64,000 nucleotides of DNA from Flavobacterium cucumis (GTDB lineage: Bacteria; Bacteroidota; Bacteroidia; Flavobacteriales; Flavobacteriaceae), in the NCBI RefSeq assembly GCF_900148835.1, contig NZ_FRYK01000002.1:434001-498000 (forward strand), given 5' to 3'. Made by a program: the position numbers and the translations under genes. The stretch's first letter is position 1. Each line of letters starts with the position of its first letter. The notes beneath the pieces are model-generated. The model saw only the letters and a list, made by a program, of their open reading frames with translations. It had not been told where the DNA came from and did not search any database. Shown piece by piece: positions 45,503 through 56,148 of this stretch.

Positions 45503-46826
45503 TATCTCTTCCTTTTAAAATCTTATCAAGTTGAATGTGCCCAATAATTGCTTGACACAAATAGACCAAAGATGTTACCGTTATAATTCCATAATACCCC
45601 CAATGACCTGTAAAAAAAAACATCAACGGTATTGAAATAAATGCAAAAATTAGATATACAATCATTTGTACTACTACTTTTCCAATTCCATTCAAACACA
45701 TCATATATAAATTAGCTCGAGATAAAATAATCATATTAAAACCCATTGCTAAAGACAATTTAAAACTAATCTCCAAATCTTTTGCTAGCCAATACTTATA
45801 TACAAAAGGTGAGAAAAAAAATAAAATAACAAATATTAAAATGGTTAAACTCCAAATTTTTGACAATTTTCTATAAGTGAGTTTCATCCAAGAAAGCTCA
45901 TTTTTAGTATAGGCATCAGTAAATGCCGACCAAAAAGGCAAAAAAATAATACCCATTACAATATAGATTATGCTAAAATAACGATAAACAACCGTATAAT
46001 TCGTTACTGCTTCGGCACCCATAATCCTTATTATTACAAAATTAGCAAACTGAAAAACAAATAACATTGAAAGCTGAATTACAAAAAACTTCCCACCCAA
46101 TCCTAGAATGTCTTTTGACAAACTCCAGTTAATGTTACTTATTGAAGGGCTATAGTCTTTAAATTTAGTATTAAAGAAAAAAAATGAAATAATAACTAAA
46201 GTAATTGTTGGTACTCCTATCATTGCGAATGCCAAATAAATAAGGTTCCCTTCTGAAAATAATGTAAATAAATAAACTACTATTAATGCAAAAAATTGTC
46301 CTAAAGTAACAATTGCAGCGGAAAATGCTGGCTTTTGGTCAGCTAATAATAGAGTCGTAAATAAGTTAAAAACCATCTGAATCGAAAAAAAGACTACTAA
46401 CAAAACAAAAACCCAATGCAAAGTAACATCTAATGAGTTGTCTACCCCCAAAATATAGCTCCAACTTAACCATTGATTTACAATCAAACATAACATCATT
46501 ATACTAAAAAAAATGAGTGATAACAAAGCATAACTTGTGGCTATATATTGTTTAGCTAAAGGCAAGTCGCCTTTTGCTTTTGAACTTGCAAAGCCATTTC
46601 TAAACCCATGAGTTAAACCAAAGTCAAAATATACCATCCAGGACACCAATGAACTTAATGCAATCCAAATACCATACTGTTTAGGATTCACATATCCAAT
46701 TGTAGCAGGAATAAGCTGAAGAGAAATAATAGCAGCAAATAACTTATTTACAAACAAAAATAGGATGTTCTTTTGAGCTAGTCTTGTTCGAATATCATCC
46801 GCTTTAAAAAATTTTAATATATTCAT
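45483..46826 (-). CDS. Wzx-type lipid-linked oligosaccharide flippase
   Basis: A 447-residue membrane protein of the MOP/PST exporter superfamily with about 12-14 helices: NILFLFVNKLFAAIISLQLI, PATIGYVNPKQYGIWIALSS, and YFDFGLTHGFRNGFASSKAK (the conserved early motif). It should move undecaprenyl-diphosphate-linked repeat units across the inner membrane. The polymerase gene overlaps its end. Confidence 0.85.
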   Translation of the reverse strand: MNILKFFKADDIRTRLAQKNILFLFVNKLFAAIISLQLIPATIGYVNPKQYGIWIALSSLVSWMVYFDFGLTHGFRNGFASSKAKGDLPLAKQYIATSYALLSLIFFSIMMLCLIVNQWLSWSYILGVDNSLDVTLHWVFVLLVVFFSIQMVFNLFTTLLLADQKPAFSAAIVTLGQFFALIVVYLFTLFSEGNLIYLAFAMIGVPTITLVIISFFFFNTKFKDYSPSISNINWSLSKDILGLGGKFFVIQLSMLFVFQFANFVIIRIMGAEAVTNYTVVYRYFSIIYIVMGIIFLPFWSAFTDAYTKNELSWMKLTYRKLSKIWSLTILIFVILFFFSPFVYKYWLAKDLEISFKLSLAMGFNMIILSRANLYMMCLNGIGKVVVQMIVYLIFAFISIPLMFFFTGHWGYYGIITVTSLVYLCQAIIGHIQLDKILKGRDNGIWSK

Positions 46827-47050
46827 CTATGAAATCTCAATATTAAGCATCTCTTTTCTTTTAAAGAAAAGCAATACCATTAAGGTAAAATAAGTTTTTA
46901 GTCCAAAAGTTAAAGCAGAACGATTAGTCAAAAATTATTTTAATAACTAGTTATTAGCATTTGTAATCACAAAATTTAATTTAATGATTTTTTTGTATTT
47001 ATAACATAAATACCAAAAAATATAAAACTAATCTAACAGGTTACACAAAC

Positions 47051-48376
47051 TTACAACTTCCCATCAACATTCATCCCCAATACCCCCTTCACATCATACA
47101 CCACCGCATTTTCATTCTTCAGAGGTTCTAAATCCAAAGAAGTGAAAACAGTATGTGCAACCCCTAAAACAAGGGCATCAAATTTAGATGCTGCGTCAAG
47201 TTCAGCATGACAAATTAAACCATATTCGTGTCGTACTTCATCAGGATTCGCCCACGGGTCATAAACAGTCACTTGAACACTATAGCTCTCCAAAGCTTTG
47301 ATAACATCTACTATTTTCGTATTGCGAACATCGGGACAATTCTCTTTGAAAGTGATGCCCAACATCAAAATCTGAGCACCGTTCACCTTAATATTCTTCT
47401 TAATCATCGTTTTGATGATCTGTGACGCCACATACTCCCCCATACTATCATTCAAACGACGACCCGCCAAAATAATCTCAGGATGATACCCGTGTTCTTG
47501 CGCTTTCTGTGCCAAATAATACGGATCAACCCCTATACAATGCCCCCCTACCAATCCTGGCTTAAAGGGTAAAAAATTCCATTTCGTTCCAGCAGCTTCA
47601 AGTACCGCATGGGTGTCAATATCCAAAATATTAAAAATCTTAGCCAACTCATTAACAAACGCAATGTTAATATCACGCTGCGAATTCTCAATCACTTTAG
47701 CCGCCTCTGCCACTTTTATGGTCGGAGCCAAATGAGTACCTGCCGTAATAATACTGCGATACAATGCATCCACTTTTTGCCCCACTTCTGGAGTGGATCC
47801 TGCCGTAACTTTTAATATCTTATCAACCGTATGCTCCTTATCTCCCGGATTAATGCGCTCTGGCGAATACCCCGCAAAAAAATCTTCGTTAAACTTCAAT
47901 CCCGATATACGCTCCAAAACAGGAACACACTCCTCCTCCGTTACCCCCGGATATACCGTAGATTCATAAATGACAATATCCCCTTTTTGCAACACCTTCC
48001 CCACCGTTTCACTAGCCTTGTACAACGGAGTTAAATCAGGACGATTGTGCTTATCCACTGGAGTAGGAACGGTTACTATATAATAATTACAACTAGCGAT
48101 ATCCTCCAATTGGTTCGAACAATACAAACCTACCGCATCAGGCCCAACACCTTCCATCACCACACTAGAGTCAACCAAAACTGATTGTAACAAATTGGCT
48201 TCTACTTCTAAAGTAACATCTATTCCAGCATTCAGTTGTTGAATGCGTTGCAAATTAATATCAAATCCAACTACAGGATATTTTGTAGCAAACAGTCTTG
48301 CCAAAGGCAACCCAACATATCCAAGTCCAATAACCGCCACACGAGGCGTTGTCGTAATAAGATGATTCGCTCCCAT
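47051..48376 (-). CDS. tviB: UDP-N-acetyl sugar 6-dehydrogenase (TviB/WbpA type)
   Basis: A 441-residue nucleotide-sugar dehydrogenase: [40 protein letters not shown], and [20 protein letters not shown] with the catalytic Cys, then [20 protein letters not shown]. These are typical of the Vi/WbpA group oxidising UDP-GlcNAc or UDP-GalNAc at C6 with NAD+. Together with the C4-epimerase encoded at 51.8 kb it would supply UDP-GalNAcA, as TviB and TviC do. The gene is bordered by a 1.25-kb repeat block upstream. Confidence 0.82.
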   Translation of the reverse strand: MGANHLITTTPRVAVIGLGYVGLPLARLFATKYPVVGFDINLQRIQQLNAGIDVTLEVEANLLQSVLVDSSVVMEGVGPDAVGLYCSNQLEDIASCNYYIVTVPTPVDKHNRPDLTPLYKASETVGKVLQKGDIVIYESTVYPGVTEEECVPVLERISGLKFNEDFFAGYSPERINPGDKEHTVDKILKVTAGSTPEVGQKVDALYRSIITAGTHLAPTIKVAEAAKVIENSQRDINIAFVNELAKIFNILDIDTHAVLEAAGTKWNFLPFKPGLVGGHCIGVDPYYLAQKAQEHGYHPEIILAGRRLNDSMGEYVASQIIKTMIKKNIKVNGAQILMLGITFKENCPDVRNTKIVDVIKALESYSVQVTVYDPWANPDEVRHEYGLICHAELDAASKFDALVLGVAHTVFTSLDLEPLKNENAVVYDVKGVLGMNVDGKL

Positions 48377-49628
48377 TAAACACTCCTTTTTTGAGATGCA
48401 ACAATCATTTTAACTAACACTTCTAATACCATTTTATATTTATATTAAGTACCCTACTGGGTATAAACCTTTTACATCTTAAACCAAAACACTGTTCCAT
48501 CCTCATTAATAAATAAGTTCAACAGCCATCACTTCTCCTTAACAATATTTTTTTAAAACCTCAAATTTACAAAGGCAAAAACTATTGAGAACTATAAAAA
48601 CGAAATTTATTCCTCCAAAGTATAAAAAAACCCAAAAACATCCTCAAAACACAAAACATTAATACTAAAAAAAATCTCTTATTGCACTTATAAAAGCCAA
48701 TAAAAGATTTCTCAAATTTCTCAAATCCGTATTCCAAAAAAATCCGACAACATCCGCCTTTGCTTTAGCGAACACTATTTAACCACAAAGCTAAACTAAG
48801 AAAAAGCCGAGACCATCGGTTAAATCAGTGTCATCCGTGTTCCAAATTTTAAAGATTCCTCCCTAATTAAAATTCTAAAAATTTCTAAAATCCGTGTTCC
48901 TAAAATCCGTCACCATCAGCTTTCGCTTTAGCGAATCCGTCACCATCAGCGTTTTGCCAATGTAAATCCGCATCATCCGCGTGCAAATTCTAAAGATTTC
49001 TAAAATTCCTCCAATCCGTGTTCCAAAAAACCTGAAACCTGAAACCTGAAACTTGAAACCTGAAACCACCTCAAGATGATTTCCATTCTCAAAATTCCCC
49101 CAATCCGAGTTCCAAAAAATCCGTCACCACCTCCTTCGCTTTAGCGAATCCGTCACCATCAGCGTTTTGCCAACGCAAATCCATATCATCCGCGTGCAAA
49201 TTCTAAAGATTTCTAAAATTCCCCCAATCCGTGTTCCAAAAAACCTGAAACTTGAAACCTGAAACTTGAAACCTAAAACCTGAAACCTGAAACCACCTCA
49301 AGATGATTTCAATCCCCAAAATTCCCCCAATCCGTGTTCCAAAAATCCGTCACCATCCCCTTCGCTTTAGCAAATCCGTCACCATCAGCGTTTTGCCAAT
49401 GTAAATCCGCATCATCCGCGTTCCAAAAAACCTGAAACCTGAAACCTGAAACCTGAAACCACCTCAAGATGATTTCCATTCTCAAAATCCCCCCCAATCC
49501 GTGTTCCAAAAAATCCGTCACCATCCCCTTCGCTTTAGCGAATCCGTCACCATCAGCGTTTTGCCAATGCAAATCCGCATCATCCGCGTTCCAAAAAACC
49601 TGAAACCTGAAACCTGAAACTTGAAACC
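48377..49628. repeat. Dispersed repeat block 4 (with heptamer minisatellites)
   Basis: About 300 nt of ordinary AT-rich leader is followed by repeat modules: five (T/C)TTTGCTTTAGCGAA-like or TTCGCTTTAGCGAA units, GTCACCATCAGCGTTTTGCC, TCATCCGCGTGCAAATTC, and runs of TGAAACC/TGAAACT heptamers near 49030, 49245, 49430 and 49600. About 200-nt units starting CACCTCAAGATGATTTCCAT are repeated at least three times. It ends at the stop codon of the UDP-glucose dehydrogenase gene. Confidence 0.88.
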
Positions 49629-51020
49629 CTAACTCCCAATCCCTTGATAAACAAAACCAATCCTTTCCAATTCCTCCCCGTTCAAAACATTTCTACCATC
49701 AAAAACAAAGGCAGGCTTCAACATATTATCATATATTTTTTGCCAATCATACGTTTTAAACGCATCCCATTCCGTAAGCACAGCAATCGCATGAGCATTA
49801 TGACACGCTTCATACGGATCGACAGCTACCTGAACCCCGTTTTTATTATCACTTTCAGAACGCGTTTCTAAATAATTCAAATCAAATAGAATCTGAGTCG
49901 CTTCCACCTTAGGATCAAAAACACTAATTGATGCTTGTTCACTCAACAAATCATCCGCAACATAAATAGCCGCTGATTCACGAGTATCGTTGGTGTCTTT
50001 TTTGAACGCCCAACCCAAGAAAGCAATTTTCTTTCCAGAAACCGTATTGTATAAAGTCTTAATAATATTTTTAGCAAAACGTCTTTTTTGATGATCATTC
50101 ATGATGATAACCTGTTCCCAATAATCCGCAACCTCATGCAACCCATACGATTTAGCAATATAAACCAAATTCAGAATATCCTTTTGAAAACAAGAACCTC
50201 CAAAACCAACAGACGCTTTTAAAAATTTAGGCCCTATTCTACTATCCATCCCAATAGCTCTTGCCACCTCATTAACATCTGCTCCTGTTTTTTCACACAA
50301 CTCACTCAATGCATTGATAGAAGATACGCGTTGCGCTAAAAAAGCATTTGCCGTTAATTTTGACAATTCAGAAGACCAAACATTTGTAGTTAAAATGCGC
50401 TCTTTAGGAACCCAATTCGCATACACATCTACCAAAGCCTGAATCGCATGCTGTCCTTCAGTCGTAGTATCACCACCAATCAAAACACGATCAGGAGCAA
50501 ACAAATCTGCAATAGCAGTTCCTTCAGCTAAAAACTCTGGATTCGATAAAATTTGAAAATTCACACCATTTCCAGTATGATCCAAAATTTCTTTAATCGC
50601 ACTAGCCGTTCTAACAGGCAATGTAGATTTTTCAACTACAATCTTATCCGTTTTAGCTACGCGAGCAATTTGACGAGCACACAATTCAATATATTTCAAA
50701 TCAGCCGCCATTCCTTTACCAACACCATACGTTTTAGTAGGTGTATTTACTGAAATAAAAATCATTTCCGCTTCTTCAATAGCCTTATCTACTTCCGTAG
50801 AAAAAAACAAATTGCGCCCTCTAGCCTCACTCACAACAGCATCTAAACCCGGCTCATAGACTGGCAATTTAGACAAATCCAAATCATTCCAAGCCTGTAT
50901 CCTAGCTTCATTCAAATCAACTACAGTCACTTTTATGTGTGGACACTTTTGTGCAATAACTGCCATCGTTGGTCCCCCAACATACCCCGCACCAATACAA
51001 CAAATATTTTTAATATTCAT
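49629..51020 (-). CDS. ugd: UDP-glucose 6-dehydrogenase (UGDH, eukaryote-like type)
   Basis: A 463-residue NAD-dependent enzyme making UDP-glucuronate: [78 protein letters not shown] with the catalytic Cys, and [20 protein letters not shown]. The length and motifs are close to animal UGDH rather than to the short E. coli Ugd; this longer type also occurs in Bacteroidota. It lies between two repeat blocks, isolated from the rest of the operon. Confidence 0.9.
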   Translation of the reverse strand: MNIKNICCIGAGYVGGPTMAVIAQKCPHIKVTVVDLNEARIQAWNDLDLSKLPVYEPGLDAVVSEARGRNLFFSTEVDKAIEEAEMIFISVNTPTKTYGVGKGMAADLKYIELCARQIARVAKTDKIVVEKSTLPVRTASAIKEILDHTGNGVNFQILSNPEFLAEGTAIADLFAPDRVLIGGDTTTEGQHAIQALVDVYANWVPKERILTTNVWSSELSKLTANAFLAQRVSSINALSELCEKTGADVNEVARAIGMDSRIGPKFLKASVGFGGSCFQKDILNLVYIAKSYGLHEVADYWEQVIIMNDHQKRRFAKNIIKTLYNTVSGKKIAFLGWAFKKDTNDTRESAAIYVADDLLSEQASISVFDPKVEATQILFDLNYLETRSESDNKNGVQVAVDPYEACHNAHAIAVLTEWDAFKTYDWQKIYDNMLKPAFVFDGRNVLNGEELERIGFVYQGIGS

Positions 51021-51170
51021 AAACCAAATTTTTAAAAAAACGACAGCTAGACCACTGCCATTACGACACTAATTATATATTTTTAACTAAATCTTAAATT
51101 TCTCATCCAACAACAATAGCAAGCCAAACAAAGAATCAAATCACCATCACACAACTTTCAACCAACTCCC
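51021..51170. other. Leader between ugd and repeat block 5
   Basis: Short AT-rich stretch with no gene; it probably carries the ugd promoter, but no exact consensus box was found. Confidence 0.35.
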
Positions 51171-51778
51171 AAAACTTGAAACCTAAACCTGAAACTTGAA
51201 ACCTGAAACCTTAAACTTGAAACCACCTCAAGATCATTTCCATTCCCAAAATTCCTCTTATCCGTGTTCCAAAAAAATCCGTCACCATCCCCTTCGCTTT
51301 AGCGAATCCGTCACCATCAGCGTTTTGCCAATGCAAATCCGCATCATCCGCGTGCAAATTCTAAAGATTCCTCCCCAATTAAAATTTTAAAAATTCCCAA
51401 AATCCCTCCAATCCGTGTTCCAAAAACCTGAAACTTGAAACCTGAAACTTGAAACCTGAAACTTGAAACCTGAAACTTGAAACTTGAAACCACCTCAAGA
51501 TCATTTCCATTCCCAAAATTTCCCCCCAAGCCGTGTTTCAAAAAAATCCATCATCATCCGCTTTCACTTTAGCGAAGCCTATTTAACCACAAAGCAAACC
51601 AAAGAAAAACCCGAGAACATCCGTTAAATCGGTGTCATCCGCGTTCCAAATTTTAAAAATTCCCCAAATTTCTCCAATCTCTGTTCCTAAAAACCTGAAA
51701 CTTGAAACCTGAAACTTGAAACCAAAAACTTAGAACACCCTGAAGCTTAGTATATAAAAACCATCACAACAAACAGAA
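51171..51778. repeat. Dispersed repeat block 5
   Basis: Heptamer runs (TGAAACC/TGAAACT; the longest is about 65 nt near 51427-51492), two TTTAGCGAA-type units, and the GTCACCATCAGCGTTTTGCC and CATCCGCGTGCAAATTC modules in the same orientation as the other blocks. It ends just before the stop codon of the epimerase gene. Confidence 0.85.
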
Positions 51779-52762
51779 CTAAATTTTTCTCGTTTCCCAA
51801 TACCATTTAACAGCTTCCTTCAACCCCTCTCGCATCGAAAATTTTGGATCATAACCTAGTAATCGTTTCGCTTTATCTACACTAGCTAACGAATGCGGTA
51901 TATCCCCCACTCTATTTTGTCCATGAATCACAGGAACAGTAGCAATCTCAGGATCATAAACCGATAAAAACTCCTTTAAAGCACTAACCAACTCATTCAA
52001 AGTAGTTCTTTCTCCAAAAGCAGTATTATAAACCGTATTTACAGCTTCTTTATCCGTGGTTACCATGGCTAATTCATTCATTTGAATAACATTATCAATA
52101 TAAGTAAAATCTCTAGAATAATTACCATCTCCATTAATCACAGGGCTTTGATGCGCCAAGAGTTGCGCTACAAATTTAGGAATTACAGCTGCATAAGCAC
52201 CATTAGGATCCTGATTTCTTCCAAAAACATTAAAATAGCGTAGTCCAATAGTTTCTATTCCATAAGTCTTACTAAATACATCTGCATACAATTCGTTAAC
52301 ATATTTAGTAACTGCGTAAGGAGAAAGCGGTTTTCCAATATGCTCCTCAATCTTAGGCAAACGCTCTGAATCCCCATAAGTCGAAGAACTTGCTGCATAA
52401 ATGAAACGTTTAACATTTGCATTTCGCGCAGCTGTTAACATGTTTAAAAAACCTGAAACATTCACATCATTAGAAGTAATGGGATCGTTAATAGAACGAG
52501 GAACACTCCCCAAAGCAGCTTGATGCAACACAAAATCAACTCCTAAAACCGCCTTTTCACAAGTCTCAAAATCTCTAATATCACCTTCAATTAGTGTAAA
52601 ATTAGGATGACTTAAAAACCTATTGATATTATGTTTGAAACCTGTAGCAAAATTATCTAGACATATTACTTTATTACGCTTTAAAAAATAATCACATAAA
52701 TTAGATCCTATAAAACCCGCACCACCCGTTATTAATATTTTCTTATCAACAATTTGATTCAT
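51779..52762 (-). CDS. tviC: UDP-N-acetylglucosamine C4-epimerase (TviC/WbpP type)
   Basis: A 327-residue SDR epimerase: ILITGGAGFIGSNLCDYFL, LHQAALGSVPRSINDPITSN (long WbpP-type substrate loop), YAASSSTYGDSERLPKIEE, SPYAVTKYVNELYADVFSKT (Y-x3-K) and LRYFNVFGRNQDPNGAYAAV. This set is typical of UDP-GlcNAc/UDP-GlcNAcA 4-epimerases. It gives the galacto forms needed for GalNAc or GalNAcA. The gene is separated from wzc by 7 nt. Confidence 0.85.
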   Translation of the reverse strand: MNQIVDKKILITGGAGFIGSNLCDYFLKRNKVICLDNFATGFKHNINRFLSHPNFTLIEGDIRDFETCEKAVLGVDFVLHQAALGSVPRSINDPITSNDVNVSGFLNMLTAARNANVKRFIYAASSSTYGDSERLPKIEEHIGKPLSPYAVTKYVNELYADVFSKTYGIETIGLRYFNVFGRNQDPNGAYAAVIPKFVAQLLAHQSPVINGDGNYSRDFTYIDNVIQMNELAMVTTDKEAVNTVYNTAFGERTTLNELVSALKEFLSVYDPEIATVPVIHGQNRVGDIPHSLASVDKAKRLLGYDPKFSMREGLKEAVKWYWETRKI

Positions 52763-52769
52763 TTTTACT

Positions 52770-55217
52770 TTAAATTTTACTTTTAATTTTTTGAATTATT
52801 TTTTTCCATCCTTTTGGTTCTTCCCTGTCATTATAGTATCCTTCTCCATAAGCTCCATAACCATACCCGTAGTTGTAGCCATATTTTGCAGTATTCTTAA
52901 ACCCATTCAATAAAATACTGATATTATGTAACTCTCCTCTTTTATGTTTTTCGTTCACAACGCTCAACATCCCTTTTTTGGTAAAACCTTGTCTGGTTAT
53001 ATATAAAGTAGCGTCGCAAAAATGAGCCAATTCTAAAGCATCGGATACCAAACCAACGGGAGGTGTATCGAGAATAATATAATCGTATTGCAACTTTAAA
53101 GCGGCGATCATCTCACCCATGGTTTCACCCATAAGAAGTTCAGAGGGATTGGGAGGAATTGGACCTGATGGTATAACATCAAGATTAGGAATATGGGTTT
53201 TTTGAATGACCTCATCAATTGATTTCTGACCAATTAAATAGTTTACTACTCCTACTATATTATCAATATTAAAATCACCAAAAATTCTTGGCTTCCTTAA
53301 ATCCAATCCTAGAATAACAGTTTTCTTATCGCTCATAGCAAAAACCGTAGCTAAATTTATAGAACAAAAAGTCTTCCCTTCTCCACTGACAGAGGATGTT
53401 AACATTAATGTCTTTGCTCCTTGTCTATTCTGTTTTTTATAGAGAAATTGCAATGAAGAACGAATAGCCCTAAATGATTCTGAAAGAGGTGATTTTGGTT
53501 TTTCAAAAACGGATAAATTATTCAGGGTATTCTTTTTACCCACCACACCTATTACAGGAATTTTGGTCAATTTTTGAATATCTTCAATAGTATTGATATT
53601 ATTGTCTAGTAAAGTCATTAAAAAGACTACCATCAAAGGAATGAAAAAACCTAAAAAAGCCGCTAAAATGTAATTAATACTTGTCTTTGGTCCACGTAAG
53701 CCTCCTCCAACATCTTTAGCTTTATCCAAAAAATTGATATCTGAAATATTTGCCGCTTTAACAATTTCAGCTTCACTTCTTTTCTCTAAAAAAGTACTGT
53801 AAATTTTATCCTTTAAATTGTATTTACGAGTTATTTTAAGATGTTCCTGTTTTTGTTCGGGTAACAAACTTGCTTGACCTTCTGCAATACTCAAGTTTTT
53901 ATTTACGATAGAAAGATCTATCAGCAAAGCACTTTTTGAACTGGCAATATTCTCTAACAATACGCTTTTGACTGCCTCTATATCGCTATCAAAATCAGAA
54001 AACATGTCTTTGTTTTTAACAGCATAAGCCATTTTTGAGCGCTCAGTAGACAATTGAATCAATCGAGAAACATTTCCAATGATATTAGGATCTTCAATTC
54101 CTGCAACTGTTGGAGCAGGTAATTTTGAATAATCAGTACTTTTTATTAAATAATTTTTTAATAAATTATAATAGGCTAACTTTCTATCAATTTCATCTTT
54201 TTGCAAATCATAAGAAGACAATTTTTCCGACAGCATACTGCTTCCTTCTTCTAGTCCAAGTATATTTTTACCTTTCCTAAATTCTTTTAATTCACCCTCT
54301 GCTTCTTTTATTTGCCCTTCCATTTGAACCAAAGTACTATCAATAAAATTAATGGTGTTATTCGCAAAAAGATTTTTGCTATCTAACTGATTTTTCCTTA
54401 GTACATCTACTGTAACATTTAAATACTCTACCAATCTGTGTTTATTTGGCCCCTCTAATTGAAGCCTGACAACAGATAAAGCTTTTGCATCAGCAGCAAC
54501 ATCAATGCTCTTATAAGCAGCAACTGTAGCATTAAAATCATCAAACTGCACATAATATTCTGATCCAACATAATCAAATGCCTCAGGATGTACAAGTAAT
54601 TCTAAGTGCAGAAAAGGCAGCTTTATATTTTGTCCAACTTTAAAAATTTGCTTAAATTCTTTATTTTGTACTTTAAATTCACTTACTGATAAGTCTGCAT
54701 AATGCATTAAAGGTACTACTGTGCTTTCATCAAAAGCAACACTAAGCTCATATTGGGTTGGACTTAAAAACTTTATTTTGATAGGTCTTCCAAAAAGTTG
54801 CCCTTTACTTTTGTCTATTTTGACATAAAAGGGTACTTCACCATATGCATCTTGAAAAAAATATTCTCCTTGTTTTAAGTATTTAATATAATACTGAAGT
54901 TTATCAACTACTACCTCATTATGTGATCTTGATTTTAAAGCTGTAATAATAGTTTGTACTTTATCTGAAGTTCCTCCCCAATTAAAAACCAAGCTTGTAT
55001 TCGATGTAAAAAAAGGATTATTTTGATCTTCTACAACGATTAAAGACTCCATCCCGTAGATTTTTTCCTTTCTTATATTAACATTATAAGCTATTGAAAA
55101 AGAGATCAATAATGAAACCAAAAACCATTTCCAATAACTTATAACTTTTAGAAAAAATCCTTTGAAATCAAAATTATTTTGGGATTCAAGGAAATTGAAA
55201 TCTCTAGTTTCTAACAT
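52770..55217 (-). CDS. wzc: Wzc-type polysaccharide co-polymerase and tyrosine kinase
   Basis: An 815-residue inner-membrane protein. It has an N-terminal helix (about 30-50) and a large periplasmic coiled-coil part (about 60-510). A second membrane segment lies near 515-535 (YILAAFLGFFIPLMVVFLMT). The cytoplasmic BY-kinase domain has Walker A LTSSVSGEGKTFCSIN near 610, VILGLDLRKPRI, and Walker B YDYIILDTPPVG. A tyrosine cluster occurs at about 780-800 (YGYNYGYGYGAYGEGYY) as the likely autophosphorylation site. It sets chain length and links synthesis to export; the Wza gene lies 5 nt upstream. Confidence 0.92.
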   Translation of the reverse strand: MLETRDFNFLESQNNFDFKGFFLKVISYWKWFLVSLLISFSIAYNVNIRKEKIYGMESLIVVEDQNNPFFTSNTSLVFNWGGTSDKVQTIITALKSRSHNEVVVDKLQYYIKYLKQGEYFFQDAYGEVPFYVKIDKSKGQLFGRPIKIKFLSPTQYELSVAFDESTVVPLMHYADLSVSEFKVQNKEFKQIFKVGQNIKLPFLHLELLVHPEAFDYVGSEYYVQFDDFNATVAAYKSIDVAADAKALSVVRLQLEGPNKHRLVEYLNVTVDVLRKNQLDSKNLFANNTINFIDSTLVQMEGQIKEAEGELKEFRKGKNILGLEEGSSMLSEKLSSYDLQKDEIDRKLAYYNLLKNYLIKSTDYSKLPAPTVAGIEDPNIIGNVSRLIQLSTERSKMAYAVKNKDMFSDFDSDIEAVKSVLLENIASSKSALLIDLSIVNKNLSIAEGQASLLPEQKQEHLKITRKYNLKDKIYSTFLEKRSEAEIVKAANISDINFLDKAKDVGGGLRGPKTSINYILAAFLGFFIPLMVVFLMTLLDNNINTIEDIQKLTKIPVIGVVGKKNTLNNLSVFEKPKSPLSESFRAIRSSLQFLYKKQNRQGAKTLMLTSSVSGEGKTFCSINLATVFAMSDKKTVILGLDLRKPRIFGDFNIDNIVGVVNYLIGQKSIDEVIQKTHIPNLDVIPSGPIPPNPSELLMGETMGEMIAALKLQYDYIILDTPPVGLVSDALELAHFCDATLYITRQGFTKKGMLSVVNEKHKRGELHNISILLNGFKNTAKYGYNYGYGYGAYGEGYYNDREEPKGWKKIIQKIKSKI

Positions 55218-55222
55218 ATCTT

Positions 55223-56008
55223 TTAAAGATTTTTACTTAATAAAATAACTGTCGTAACCAATGTTAATGCAGAAACTACTGTAGTGATAGTTTGTACTCC
55301 TGTAGTTCCAGTTCCCCATGATTTTTGTTTTAATGGCTTTACAATTATATAATCATTAGGTTGTACATAAAAATAAGGCGAGTCCATCGTTTTAGCATCC
55401 GTTAAATCCAAGTAATGGGTTTCGAATCCGTGTGGAAACTTTCTTATTACTTGAACTTCTTTTCGATTTCCCGTGAGCGTTATATCTCCAGAATTAGCAA
55501 TAGCTTCCATTATCGTAACTTTATCTTGATAAAGAACATTTGTACCAGGCGAACCTACCTCGCCGTTAATAGTATAGCGTAGTCCTGCTAATTTTACCGT
55601 TACAAATATATTCGCTTCGGTCTTAAAGTAATCATCGAGCAACTTCTTTTCAATTGTATTTCGAATCTCCTCCATAGTGTATCCCAATACGTTTAGTTCT
55701 CCGAGTACAGGAACACGAATATTGCCATGATCATCAACAGTATATCCATTAAAATAAAGTGCTTGTTGAGAATTTGCTTGATTTTGATCTGATGAAATGG
55801 TAAACATGCTTACCAACTTTTGATCAATAGCTTTTATTGTGATGGATAGCATGTCATTTACTTGAGCTCTATAAGGCTTAGAGACTTCTTGCTTTATTTC
55901 TATCGCATCCTTATCTGTATTCTTTTCTTGGAGATATATCAAATCTTTGTTTGGAATACAAGAGACAAAAAAGGAAGTTATTAGTAATACAAAAACTGTT
56001 TTTTTCAT
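55223..56008 (-). CDS. wza: Wza-type polysaccharide export lipoprotein
   Basis: A 261-residue outer-membrane export protein: lipoprotein signal MKKTVFVLLITSFFVSC with Cys17, then a poly-export domain (VSKPYRAQVNDMLSITIKAI, VDDHGNIRVPVLGELNVLGY) and an SLBB domain (YTINGEVGSPGTNVLYQDKV). A final hydrophobic helix (about 235-257) crosses the membrane as in Wza. An upstream TTG in frame is possible, but the ATG gives a better signal peptide. It is the first gene of the locus, behind a -7-like box. Confidence 0.88.
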   Translation of the reverse strand: MKKTVFVLLITSFFVSCIPNKDLIYLQEKNTDKDAIEIKQEVSKPYRAQVNDMLSITIKAIDQKLVSMFTISSDQNQANSQQALYFNGYTVDDHGNIRVPVLGELNVLGYTMEEIRNTIEKKLLDDYFKTEANIFVTVKLAGLRYTINGEVGSPGTNVLYQDKVTIMEAIANSGDITLTGNRKEVQVIRKFPHGFETHYLDLTDAKTMDSPYFYVQPNDYIIVKPLKQKSWGTGTTGVQTITTVVSALTLVTTVILLSKNL

Positions 56009-56084
56009 AAGATACAAAACGTAATAAAGCTAACAAAATGGTTTCGTGCTTTTGACGATCAAACAATTAGCCTAATTTAGGAAA

Positions 56085-56092
56085 CAAATATA
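56085..56092 (-). promoter_or_regulatory. Candidate -7 box of the capsule operon
   Basis: TATATTTG on the minus strand, giving a leader of about 70 nt to the wza ATG. I see no clear TTTG at the expected -33 distance, so it is only a candidate. Confidence 0.4.
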
Positions 56093-56148
56093 GTTTTTAC
56101 AATTAAAATAAAGAAGCTATTCCTTCAAATTGATTGAGAATTGAAAGA

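Noticed and set aside
49240-49640. CRISPR array in the TGAAACC-rich regions
   Set aside because: Period is 7 bp with no spacers; it is a minisatellite.
25630-51570. TTCGCTTTAGCGAA palindromes as transcription terminators
   Set aside because: Two-base loop and no T run on the coding strand; they recur inside tandem modules, not only at gene ends.
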